Below, in pieces: positions 11,956-24,200 of a stretch of DNA of 64,000 nucleotides. The DNA is from Amphiura filiformis (Eukaryota > Echinodermata > Ophiuroidea > Amphilepidida > Amphiuridae). Both the position numbers and the translations under genes were made by a program. Numbering within the stretch: position 1 is the first letter of the stretch; every line of letters begins with the position of its first letter. The DNA is taken from the NCBI RefSeq assembly GCF_039555335.1, contig NC_092628.1, positions 32,123,727 to 32,187,726 of the forward strand, written 5' to 3'. The notes under the pieces are model-generated. The model ran no database searches. It worked only from the letters and a program-made list of their open reading frames with translations, and was not told the origin of the DNA.

Positions 11956-14900
11956 ATTTGGACTGTGGATGTTTTACAGCATGTTCTACTGAAATATGGT
12001 CATGAAAATGCTGAAATGCAAAAAGAAACTTTTATGACGTCACACTTCGGTACTCTTATGCGATATATATGCATGTCACATCATCATGTGCATGCAATGC
12101 AATCACTGCATCACATCATGTCATTCATGCCTTTTGCAAATACGGTAGATACGCCTCGCGCCTGTCGTGTCTGCAGAACTGAGACAAATATACCTGATGA
12201 AGAGTCTGTTATCAGTTTTTTTATCTCTCGATTATATAATAACAATATTCCCAAATAAAGGGCTCAATTGTTAAACATACCTTTACAACAGCTTCAGGTG
12301 ATAAACTAACTTCAAAAATTTGAGAGAAGGAAGCAGGTCCCACTCATAAGCTTACTCTCCACTTCCACCAGCTTCCACACGACCACACGGTGCTCTCAGC
12401 TGGTGTAGCCACTAGCCTAACTCGCCCTATAACAAAATCGTCCCGGTCGCGCAGTCACTCACTGCCAAGTGCCCCGCCAAGTGCACTGATTTATAATCCC
12501 AAAACAATCTTAACAATTTTATTTAGAAGTAGGCCTATAGGACCTATTAGAGGTATAAAATGTTACTTTAAAAGAGAGGGGTGATTGTGTGTAAAAAACT
12601 TTAAAAGGGGGGGGTCTTTGGTAGGCCTATAGTATTAATTTTAAGACGAGGGTTTCCTGGTTCAGACCTATTTTTGGCCACATCATTTTGAAAAAGGATC
12701 ATCGTCCGTTGTCAAAAAACTTGGAGCGAAATTTTATTTTATTACAATACAATTTCATGAAATTAGGGAATATGAAAGTTTGTTCAAGTTATTTTTAATG
12801 GCAATTGATCCCAAAACAATCTTAACACTTTAAATGCTAATAAAACTACCATATTCAGAAGTAGGCCTATAGGGCCTATTAGAGGTATAAAATGTTACTT
12901 TAAAAGAGAGGGGTGATTGTGTGTAAAAAACTTTAAAAGGGGGGTCTTTGGTAGGCCTGTAGCATTAATTTTAAAACGGAGTTACCCGGTTAGGCCTATT
13001 TTTGGCCACATCATTTTGAAAAAGGATCATCGTCCGTTGTCAAAAAACTTGGAGTGAAATTTTATTTTATTACAATAAAATTTCATGAAATTAGGGAATA
13101 TGAAAGTTTGTTCAAGTTGTTTTTAATGGCATTTGAAATTCTATTAAAAATTTAGAAGGGGCTTTGAAGCATTAAAAAGATAGGGACATCCGACATTGCG
13201 ACATCGTACAGAACTTCTAGGCCTAGTATAGCCGCAGTTCAAAATTAATTTGTACTGGTGTAGATTTCTTTTTGACATGGGGGGGGGGATGAGGTTGGAA
13301 AAATTCATCCAGCACCTTTGGCAACAGTATAATGTTATAGTACAAATGCGCGCGAAGCGAGCGAAAAATATTGCCATATTGAAGCTAATCTGGTCAAAAT
13401 ATGGTGCGAAAGTGGATGGCCAAATATGAGGTGGTAAAAACCCACATACAGGCGTTAACATTGGACGAGTCGTAGTCGAGACCAACGTAAAGCACCCAAT
13501 TTTATCATTATTATGTGTGGATCCAATATTTTCACACACTTGGATTCATCAAAACCTAAATTAATTAGCCCCATTGAAATCATTGTAAATTGGCCTGGTT
13601 CCAAACAGTTATGAACCATGCAGGCCAATTTACACTGTCCACTGATTTCAATGGCGGCATTGTCAATAATGCCTAATTAGGTATTCCCGGGAGGTATTCA
13701 TGCGGCCATATCTCGGGCCCTCATGATCCGATTCCCACCAAATTTGGACTGTGGATGTTTTTCATCATGTTCTACTGAAATATGGTCATGAAAATGCTGA
13801 AATGCAAAAAAGAAACTTTTATGACGTCACACTTCGGTACTCTTATGCGATATATATGCATGTCACATCATCATGTGCATGCAATGCAATCAATGCATCA
13901 CATCATGTCATTCATGCATTTTGCAAATACGGTAGATACGCCTAGCGCCTGTCGTGTCTGCAGAACTGAGACAAATATACCTGATGAAGAGTCTGTTATC
14001 AGTTTTTTTATCACTCGATTATATAATAACAATATTCCCAAATAAAGGGCTCAATTGTTAAACATACCTTTACAACAGCTTCAGGTGATAAACTAACTTC
14101 AAAAATTTGAGAGAAGGAAGCAGGTCCCACTCATAAGCTTACTCTCCACTTCCACCAGCTTCCACACGACCACACGGTGCTCTCAGCTGGTGTAGCCACT
14201 AGCCTAACTCGCCCTATAACAAAATCGTCCCGGTCGCGCAGTCACTCACTGCCAAGTGCCCCGCCAAGTGCACTGATTTATAATCCCAAAACAATCTTAA
14301 CAATTTTATTTAGAAGTAGGCCTATAGGACCTATTAGAGGTATAAAATGTTACTTTAAAAGAGAGGGGTGATTGTGTGTAAAAAAACTTTAAAAGGGGGG
14401 GTCTTTGGTAGGCCTATAGTATTAATTTTAAAACGGGGGTTTCCTGGTTCAGACCTATTTTTGGCCACATCATTTTGAAAAAGGATCATCGTCCGTTGTC
14501 AAAAAACTTGGAGCGAAATTTTATTTTATTACAATACAATTTCATGAAATTAGGGAATATGAAAGTTTGTTCAAGTTATTTTTAATGGCAATTGATCCCA
14601 AAACAATCTTAACACTTTAAATGCGAATAAAACTACCATATTCAGAAGTAGGCCTATAGGGCCTATTAGAGGTATAAAATGTTACTTTAAAAGAGAGGGG
14701 TGATTGTGTGTAAAAAACTTTAAAAGGGGGGGGGTCTTTGGTAGGCCTGTAGCATTAATTTTAAAACGGGAGTTACCCGGGTTAGGCCTATTTTTGGCCA
14801 CATCATTTTGAAAAAGGATCATCGTCCGTTGTCAAAAAACTTGGAGTGAAATTTTATTTTATTACAATAAAATTTCATGAAATTAGGGAATATGAAAGTT

Positions 14901-15345
14901 TGTTCAAGTTGTTTTTAATGGCATTTGAAATTCTATTAAAAATTTAGAAGGGCTTTGAAGCATTAAAAGATAGGGACATCCGACATTGCGACATCGTACA
15001 GAACTTCTAGGCCTAGTATAGCCGCAGTTCAAAATTAATTTGTACTGGTGTAGATCTCGGTTTGTCGCCGTAGGGGGATGAGGTTGGAAAAATTCATCCA
15101 GCACCTTTGGCAACAGTATAATGTTATAGTACAAATGCGCGCGAAGCGAGCGAAAAATATTGCCATATTGAAGCTAATCTGGTCAAAATATGGTGCGAAA
15201 GTGGATGGCCAAATATGAGGTGGTAAAAAACCCACATACAGGCGTTAACATTGGACGAGTCGTAGTCGAGACCAACGTAAAGCACCCAATTTTATCATTA
15301 TTATGTGTGGATCCAATATTTTCACACACTTGGATTCATCAAAAC
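11769..15345 (+). repeat. 1.79-kb direct tandem duplication (two copies)
   Basis: Copy 1 runs 11769..13553 and copy 2 13554..15345, both starting ACCTAAATTAATTAGCCCC and ending CTTGGATTCATCAAAAC. The two differ by scattered substitutions and a short replacement near 13268 versus 15057, so the duplication is recent. Each copy also contains an internal direct repeat of about 300 bp (from near 12520 and 12830 in copy 1) with the words AGTAGGCCTATAG and AGAGGTATAAAATG. No gene is seen in it. Confidence 0.9.
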
Positions 15346-15389
15346 ATAATAATGTAATTTGCCTAGTAGTATAACATGTCCAAGTTTGT

Positions 15390-15660
15390 TAGGGGTGGTG
15401 CAATAATTATATGTGTATACCCGGCCCCCGGGTGGTGAATTATTCGGGTTCCCCAAAATTGTGCATGTGTAGGGGGTGGGGGGAATTTTTGGCACGTCAA
15501 AAGCCGGGGAGGGGGGGGCAAAGGTTTTTGGCACGTCAAAGGAGGGGGGCAAAGATTTTTGGCATGGCCAAAGGGGGGAGCAAGCGATTTTGAAAGTCCA
15601 TTTTGAATTCACCACCGGGGGCCGGGCCTGGGGTACATATAATTATTGCACAGCCCCTTA
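15390..15660. mobile_element. Inverted-repeat element with GGGGCAAAG minisatellite core
   Basis: Ends TAGGGGTGGTGCAATAATTA and TAATTATTGCACAGCCCCTTA are near inverse copies. The interior repeats a roughly 30-bp unit built on GGGGGCAAAGATTTTTGGCA. A second, longer copy lies at 33732-34214 and a partial one near 16356-16480. Confidence 0.75.
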
Positions 15661-16138
15661 GTTCATCGTAAGGACCGTGCGAATCGTGCTGTTATAGGAT
15701 AACTTAAGCTAACTTTAGGAGTTTTCTAGACAGGGATGCAAGCTGACCTGAATGAGGAAAAGCCTGAAAAGTACGTGAATCTGGACCAAAAGTCTCCAAA
15801 ATGTAAATAAAGAAAAGTGCGGGAATTTGGACTTCATGAAAGCAAGAATTCCTGCAAAAGCGGGTAGGATAACTTGCATCCCTACTAGCTCCTACTAGTA
15901 TGCTAGCTATATATAATGCTCTTTGCCCGGGATGTATGCGTAACAGTAATATTATGCTCCTGTTGAAAGCCGGTTGTTTGACCACTCGCCTAAATGATGA
16001 AATAATATTAGTAAATAACTGCAGGGAATGCCTTCTGTCCATTTTAAGCTTAAATATATGCGTGCTTAATGACAAAGTATGAAACGTGATCAGAAACCCC
16101 ACTTAACTATTTTGGCTGTTCTATGGGGGACTTTGACT

Positions 16139-16223
16139 TTATGTCAAAATATTAACCCAATGACCCCATCGATCTTAAATTCAAGATCGATGGGGCCAAC
16201 ACTCAACAGAGCAGTATTTTGAC
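16139..16223. repeat. Short hairpin, about 85 bp
   Basis: CCCATCGATCTTAA and the inverse TTCAAGATCGATGGG pair around a short loop; flanking TCAAAATATT and AGTATTTTGA also match. Function unknown. Confidence 0.55.
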
Positions 16224-17176
16224 CCACAAATATATAACAATTACAAATCAGTGCCGGGTCTGATTCCATTTATAGGTGTAAAGTTGGGCGGGAAGTAAAC
16301 ATTACAAATATGCCAAAGAATCAGGTTTGAAAAAAAAATGAGCCAAATTTGTATTGAGGGGCTGTGCAATAATTATGAGCCCGGGGGGTAAATTTCCAAA
16401 CGGCTCTCCAAAATCGCTTGCCCCCCTCTCGGCCTGCCAAAAATCACTCGCCACCCCCTCTCGGCCAGGGGTAGCGTTAACCCCGATCGGGGGTGAATGA
16501 CCCCTAAATTTAAAAAATGTTAATTTTCACCCTCCATATAGGCCTATTGGGAATGTGCAAGCTCGGTGGTGAACTCTACTTTTGGACCTTACTCCTACTC
16601 CTGACTACACTGCAAAATATTTTTCACCCCCGAGATTTAATTTTGACCCCATGGGGTAAATTGGGGGTAAATGGAACGCTTAAGCAATAAATCACCTTCT
16701 GTGGTCGGGAAGGTACCCATATATGATTTTTGTTTGTTTCAATAAGTAGATAATATGTTTTTACAACTTGTTTTAACAGATTAACTCCCATTTTATGCTT
16801 TGTTTTTTGTACTCGGTCCAACATACATGGTCAGGGTGTTCCAGTTACCCCAACAAATTGGGTAAATGCAACGGCAGGGTGGGTAATTGGAACAAGGAGC
16901 ATTACTTGCAAAGAGCCTACATTCATAGCTATATTTACATTGAAAACACATCAGAATATTTTATTTAACATATATTTCGTTACTAAACAAAAGAATAACA
17001 ACAAAAATTTAGTTTTCATGTTTTTTTATAAACATGGTAATGAACCACGTAAAAATACACTAGTCTTTTTCTTGGTACATAACAGAAAAAAATGGTTTTT
17101 AGATTTAAAAAAACATCAATAAGGGGCCTGATCTACCAAGAATTATTTATTTGTAGTATATAATTTCATATTATTT

Positions 17177-17513
17177 AAAGGAGGATTTCGTGATCCTAGC
17201 ATCCTCTTTTGATAGCTTTTGATGACATTTTTCAGTAGATATCCACGAAAAAAGCTTATTTCCAAAATTTCAGTTGATTCCGATTTTGCGTTTGCGAGTT
17301 ATGCATGATTATGTGTATTACACTGCCCCATAGACAATGTGTTGTAATTTCGTTCTGGTGCACCAGAACGAAATTCAAATTTGGCGATATTTTTGCAAGA
17401 AATATTTGGTACATAAACATTATGTAGCCAGAGGTATCCAGTGGTGTAAAATCTCAACTTTTTTTGGGAAAAGTGGGGGGGATGAGGCTGTGGATCACGA
17501 AATGCCCCTTTAA
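17177..17513. mobile_element. MITE family with GGATTTCGTGATCC end, copy 1
   Basis: About 337 bp with ends AAAGGAGGATTTCGTGATCC and GGATCACGAAATGCCCCTTT. The same sequence recurs in inverse orientation at 38565-38911 and 56661-57185. The core contains TTCGTTCTGGTGCACCAGAA, a short perfect palindrome. Confidence 0.8.
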
Positions 17514-18245
17514 ACCAATCAGCAAAAAAGTATTAACATGATATTATATTTAAAGTCAATCAACCGTGTTCCATTTACCTCAAGCGGATCTGCTGTGGGG
17601 TAAATGGAACACCGAACTAATTAATTAGCTAATTATCATATTACTTTGCATAATTTCATCATGAAAATCTGCTATATTTTTGTTATTGCAGATAACAAAC
17701 ATATTGCCAATATTGTATGACAACTCTCAGAACAATATTCAAATATTTAGGAATCAATACCCTTAAATTAGTATTGTTCACTGAACCGTAGCATCACTTC
17801 ATGGTGATGGTCAGTGACAACCTTTGTGATTTTCTTCCACTCATACCGAGTAAACCCAAGTTTGGGGTATGAAACAAAAGCGAAGCATAACGGTATTTTA
17901 CTTTGAGTAGGGACGAGTCAACCGGGAACGAGCTATATGAGGGCAATCGTTTTTAATGAAGCAGAAACTTATATCTAAATGATAATCAATTTAGATGTAG
18001 TCGTAGAAAGTGGAGAAAAAATAATTATAAAAAAGTGATGGAAAACGTAAAAACATTACATTTAATGGAATATTGAAATCGATATTCCCTTCAAAGTGCA
18101 TCCTTTATGTATATTTTTATACTAGGGAAACCTGGAGAAATTAGTAGCCTAGAAACAATTTTGCCATAGTAAACAATCAATCAAGCGCCGAGGTTGTGAA
18201 ACAAGTGCAGTTGCCAGCTATTTTGTATTATGAAATACGCCAAAA

Positions 18246-21200
18246 ATGGACAAAATAAGAAGTGATGAGCAATCTGGAATGTGGTATTTTGGGCCTGAGC
18301 CATGGGACTTTGGAGAGCTATTCGAAGCATTTCGACAGGTGAGTTCAATAATTATAATTTTGGTACACAGTCGACACGTCACACATGCACACCCATTTCA
18401 ATTTAATTTTAAAGCTTACGTTCAAGACTGCTGAATTCTATTGGCATGGCACTGCTATACATGTACAATGTATCTGCTACTCCGTTCTATTTTAAGGCCC
18501 ATTAGTAATTTGCTCATTGGGAGGATCGTAAAAATCATCAAAATTCAGGTTTTGGCACCTTTGTTACTGTCATAGATGATAGATAGACATGATAGATGTG
18601 ATAGTTGTAAAAGTTGAAAGCCATTTGAACAGTTGAACGACATTTCATTTTACACAAATCTGTAATTTCTCAAGCTTGACAGAGTACTATAAATGCAGTA
18701 GGAATTCCAATTGAATGAACACACTCGATCCATCCACGATCATATATCGCTTATTTCAAACTACAATGCGAACGCACAATGCTAAACCAACCAATCCAAT
18801 CACGAGTGCGTTGGCATGGTTGGATTCACTTTTGCGTTACTCACGCACAGTCGCACACGGTGGCATACATCGCGCAGACTAGTGTATGCTAAAAAATGTC
18901 ATGCTATAAGCCCTTTCGCAAATTCAGATCATGGTGCATCATGGGTAATATTTGCCGATAAAATTGGAGATAAACACGATGAGGCTATTGTACATTTTCA
19001 ATGGGGTGAACTTTGCCGTTTGCATAAAAATGTTTTGTCCTGGAATTTCGCTGACAGTTTGGTCTTCATTCCTTCACAATATTTGTATTTCACAGGAAAT
19101 ATTAACATATGTAGGAATGAATAAAAAATGTTTTACAAAAATATGTTTTTGAAGGAAGTGCAAAGTTCGCCGCCATTGGAAATGCACTGCAGCCTCCTCG
19201 TGTTTATCTCCAAAAAATCGGCAAATATTACCCACAATGCATCACGATTCTGAATTTGCGAAAGGGCTTATTGAAAGCTGTGTTCATTCAACTGGAATTC
19301 TTACTATTCTCTTGGTCGGGCTGACGTCACAAAGGGGAAATAGCCTTGTAAAACCAGTGTGCGCATGTGCAGCGCATGTGCAGTTCCCCTTTCTCGAGCT
19401 GGTTGCTATGGGCGCGCTTGTACAAAGGGGACGAAGGGGACAATGTTCCCGGATGTCCGACCGAGTGAATACCGTATACATGCATGACATGTACGGTACA
19501 CTGTTATTTTTAATAGCGAGGGTTTTATTTTCACGAATTTCACGAGTGCAGATTAATAAAGATACAGTTTTATACATTGTATACCGGTACTTTACATTGA
19601 CTGATGAGGTCAACTTGTAAAATAGGCTGAAAATGAAACATAATTTGTCTATACATGTAGGTCTCATATCTTCAGACGACCTATCTGGAACCCATACCTA
19701 TTTTTTCCTTATTTTTGACACTGATCAGGCCCAGGGCTAACATTTTTCCAAAGGAAAGCTCCTTACTACATCCCCGGGACTACATGTACATCGGAGCCAG
19801 ACATGTGACTCGCATAATTTAAGGGGGTACTACACCCCTGGCCAATTTTGGGCCTACTTTTGCATTTTTCTCAAAAATTATAGCACATTGGTGACAAGTA
19901 ATGTATATTATAGGGGCAAGGACTACAACTACTGCACTGTAAATTCAGCAGCTCAAAGCAAGTAGTTATTGATTTATTGATCAAATATTGGTTTTCCCTC
20001 ATTTTTGACTGTAACTCCACAACTGTTGGCTGTGCTGAAATAAAATTTCCAGTGCAGTAGTTGTAGTCCTTGCCCGGCCCCTATAATATACATATCTTAA
20101 TTGTCCCCAATGCGCTATAATTTTTGAGAAAAATGCAAAAATAGGCACAAAATTGGGCAGGGGTGTAGTACCCCCTTAAGGACCACAGTCCAATGGTCTC
20201 TGAGTAACAAGCAGTGAACATTACGACTTACGTTCCAAAAACTCTTGGTGATCAAATTTTACGCTTTGAGTTAAATCAGTTTAATATTCTTCACCAGTTT
20301 TTTTCCTGGGCTCATAATACCTAAATGTTACATGTACATTGTATATTGCATAATTGTATGTTGTACATCAGTTTGGTTTTTACTTAAAATGATAAGCTTT
20401 GTATAATTTTTTTCCAGGCCCCTTACTACCATATTGCTGTGGAAGTCATCCTTATCCTTTTCATCATACGTCTATTGTTTTCCAAGAGTTACCCAATTGA
20501 AACTAAGTTAACAAAAGAGGTAAGAATCAGCAGTTGTTGAAAATCCACATTTAAAGATAATAGAGAAAATCAAGACAGTAATAAGGAATTTACAAATTAC
20601 AATATATATTTTTACATTATCATTTATTAGTAATGGACATCATTGTATATTTTCGAAGACAACTGACATGCTTTGATGTGATATATCACATTTTGGTTTT
20701 GTCAAAATTATAAAATACCGTATTTCGTCAAATAGTCGCCCCCCCTCAAATAAATGCTCCCCACCACTTTTTTCAACCAAGATGTTTCAAAAATGCCGAT
20801 GGCCAATTCCATGCCAAAGTGCCTTTTGGAAATTTTAAACAAAATTTTGGAACATTATTGCTCAAAACAGGAGCATTTATTTCAAACTAGCTAATCATGC
20901 CTCCATAGATTGATGTCAGACCTACTGCAAGATAATAAAGAAAAAAAATCTGAGGAAGTACCTTGACAGTTTTTTTCATTATGAAAACGTTACGGACGTT
21001 ACATTTGACATAAAATGTAACGTCCGTAACACTAAATCAACAGTGTAGGACGATACAGGAGTATTAATTTCAAACTTACTTTTCATGTTTACATAGAATG
21101 GAGTCAGGGCTTACTCAATATAGTTAACAGAAAAAAATAAAACACAGAACTGAGTGGAGATAAAAGGATATGTACCATCTGTCAAAAAGGCAGGCACTTT

Positions 21201-24200
21201 CGCGTAACGTCCGTAACGCTCGTTTCTAATTTCTGTAGCTAATTAACTAAGAAAGCCAAAACAATATTGCTTCATTATATTGAACATTAGAGTGTGTACC
21301 AGCAGGGTCTTAGCTAGCCACCCGTCTGGCCGTCATTTTAGACAGCCAGTTTGCTCCTGGGACGGGCAAAATTAATGCCTTTGACAGATGGTATATTATA
21401 AATTGTATGTTTTGAGAAGCTAATTGCCCTTTTTAGTAGACCCAATTTGTAGAACAAGGCCATATCAGCACATATTTGAACTCTCTGAACCCCCAATGGG
21501 CTATAGATGTCTGATAAATGTTTTAAAGGTCAAATTAGGACAGGCAATTTTATTCAAATGACGGGCAACCCTCAATTTCTAGCTAAGACCCTGTGTACCA
21601 GTAGCATACTAAGAAATAAAGTGTTATCCTAACAGCAAACATGTGTGCTATTCACTTAAAAGTTGCAAGTTGCATGTATCTGTAACGTCCGTAACGGTGG
21701 AATTGGCCCGATATTTCCATGCTATCTTGTGTAGTAAGCTTACCAAGTTGTGCACATGGTCCATAATAGCGTCAATAATTGGATCAGAAACCCGGAAGTG
21801 AGCCAGAAGTCAAGTGTTTCTAGTTCATAGTTCGTCATTTTAGCGTGTGTTTTTAGTTTACCTAATGATTTTAATGGGAATTATCGTTCTAAAATTGACC
21901 TTGAATAAACGTCTCCCCCTTGGGAAAAGGTAACGCCCCCGGGGGCGTTTATTTGACGAAATACGGTAGATGTTTTTCAGTAACTAAAAAAAAAAAGCTT
22001 ATACAAATTTGAAACTTATCTGGTTTAAAAGGAAATGACCAAGTGAAGTACAGTATTTTAATAAAGGATACTACAATGTATGTGAAATTGAAATATCATA
22101 TACTGGTAATAGAAGTTAATAGAATTTTCTCATGAAACCAAACATTCATTATTTTGTGTTGAAATTCATGTACTGGTACATGACAAGTCGATATTTTATT
22201 GTGTAAAGCTACATTAAAAACTAGAGTCAACAGACGCTGATACAAGCCGCAATTTGACCCCTATAACTTGACCCCTGGGTTACGGATGGGGTCAACTGCT
22301 CTTACATTGTGCTTAGGAGGTCATAAGAAATATTCCTGGTGAATTTCAGCTTAATCGGAACTTATACATGGATTTTGATTTTTTGAAAATTTTGATTGAC
22401 ATTTTGACCCCTTAATGACCTTTGACCTCAATGAAAAAAAAACCTTGTATACACCGACAAAATGCATTGTTCAAATTTTTATTAAAACATTCTAACATGT
22501 TTAGTTCTTGAGATAAAAATTCTTAAAGTTTTTCAGCTAAAAACAGGAAGTGACCCCTTAATGACCTTTGACCCCCAAAATAAAAATACCATGCATACAT
22601 CAGGGAACACTTATTCATGTATGTTGGTTATATTATTCTGGTCTGTTTACATTTTGAGATAAAATTTTTTAAACATTTTTGATAATTTTCGTTTTTGACC
22701 GGAAGTAACCCCTTAATGACCTTTGAGCCCAAAACTGTAGGCATCCTAAAGACCCTGGCTAGTAGCAATGCATGTGTGCTAATGGCGACTCTCTGCTATA
22801 TAATTTGTAAAGACAGTGATTTTTTGAATATTTTTTACAAATTTTTCAGACTTTCACCAGAAATGACCCCTTAATGACCTTTGACCTCAATCTTTTTTAG
22901 GAAGTTTTAAGCACTGCCACATGTTGATTCATATGCATGAGTCACATGATCATTGCATGTAATTTGTGGAAGGAGTAGCATTTTTTTTTTTTTCACATTT
23001 TTGACCATTATAGCTAGGTCAAAGGTCACAGCGAGGTCAAAGTCAAATGGAAGGGTTAGCCTAGCCCAATGGTCATTTGGGTCAACTTTGGTTGAAATCT
23101 GTCAATCCTCATGGAGCTACATGCAGTTGATTGCGGTTGCCAGAAGAAAGAAAGAAGAAAGAAAGAAAGAAGAATTGAGAAGAGACAGAACAAGCCGACA
23201 TTCGTCGTCGGCTTGTAAAAAGTTATCAAAACTGAGCTATTTTACACTAAGTTGTCTGTGATCCTTCATGTTGTGACACTGTTATTGTTGTGGCACTGTG
23301 ATTGTACATTTGTCACCAAGGCTAGCAGTTTTACCCTGCAATGCTTCTCAGGGGTGCAAATTGTGATTTCTTCCTCAGGAGCAAGGTTTTTAGGCTCAAG
23401 ATTTCCTCAATCATACCATGCATAAAATACATGTAGCTTTATTCTGCACTTCAAAAGATGAGAATGTTAACATAGCGTGTATTTTTAGAGCGACTGTATA
23501 TTAGATAATTGAAAGATTCTTGTGAACAAATCCAATATTTTGGGTTGATGTTACGTACCTCAAAGACAGTTTCGTGCTAAGATTTACTGTCTTTGAGGTA
23601 CGTAACATCAACCCAAAATATTGGATTTGTTCACAAGAATCTTTCAATTATCTGTTTTATTGACAATCCTGATGAACTTATTTGCGGACTGTATATTAGG
23701 TTTTCGAGCTTCCAAAAAAGGCTTTATGATGACAATGTGTGCGCGCAAAAATTTGGTATTTTACACTAGTTTTGGGTCAATTTTGGTCGGACAGAGGCTC
23801 CTTTTCCCTTTTATTTTCCTTTACCCCATTCCTCTTTCATTTTTTTGTCAGAGGAGCACAACTTGTTAAGTGCATTATGGTTCTTCTTTTTAAATTTCCT
23901 CAAAATTTTCCAGTTTGTCCTCTTCTCAGTGGCATTAATATGGTCATTTTCACGGTAAAGGGTGTAACTTTGGATTTTTAACATTTTGATCCGTAGTTTT
24001 CTAATAAAGCCACAGAATTCCATGATTTTTGGCCACATAAGTCATCTAGTTAGCAGCTACCTTGGGTAGCATAATCATCTTCGGGAGTTACTGCGTTCAG
24101 TTTTAGCAGGCTTAAATGTACCTAATATTGCCATTTTGAAAAACTGTAAAAACAGTAACATTTTTGTAAAACCCTGTGTTTTCTTCAGTTAGTTCATGGA

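Larger units (their letters stand above)
10394..18245. other. Intergenic region between divergent FGGY and SPTLC1
   Basis: No coding exon is supported here. It should contain the 5' UTR exon and promoter of FGGY and the SPTLC1 promoter, but I cannot position them. It holds the microsatellite/MITE remnants near 10.6 kb, a palindrome at 11719-11955, a 1.79-kb tandem duplication, the GGGGCAAAG-rich element at 15390-15660, a small hairpin at 16139-16223 and a MITE at 17177-17513. An in-frame stop lies just before the SPTLC1 ATG. Confidence 0.7.

Noticed and set aside
13144-13539. Minus-strand frame repeated in the second copy of the tandem duplication
   Set aside because: The corresponding frame in copy 2 is disrupted and the sequence is repeat; duplication alone explains its preservation.
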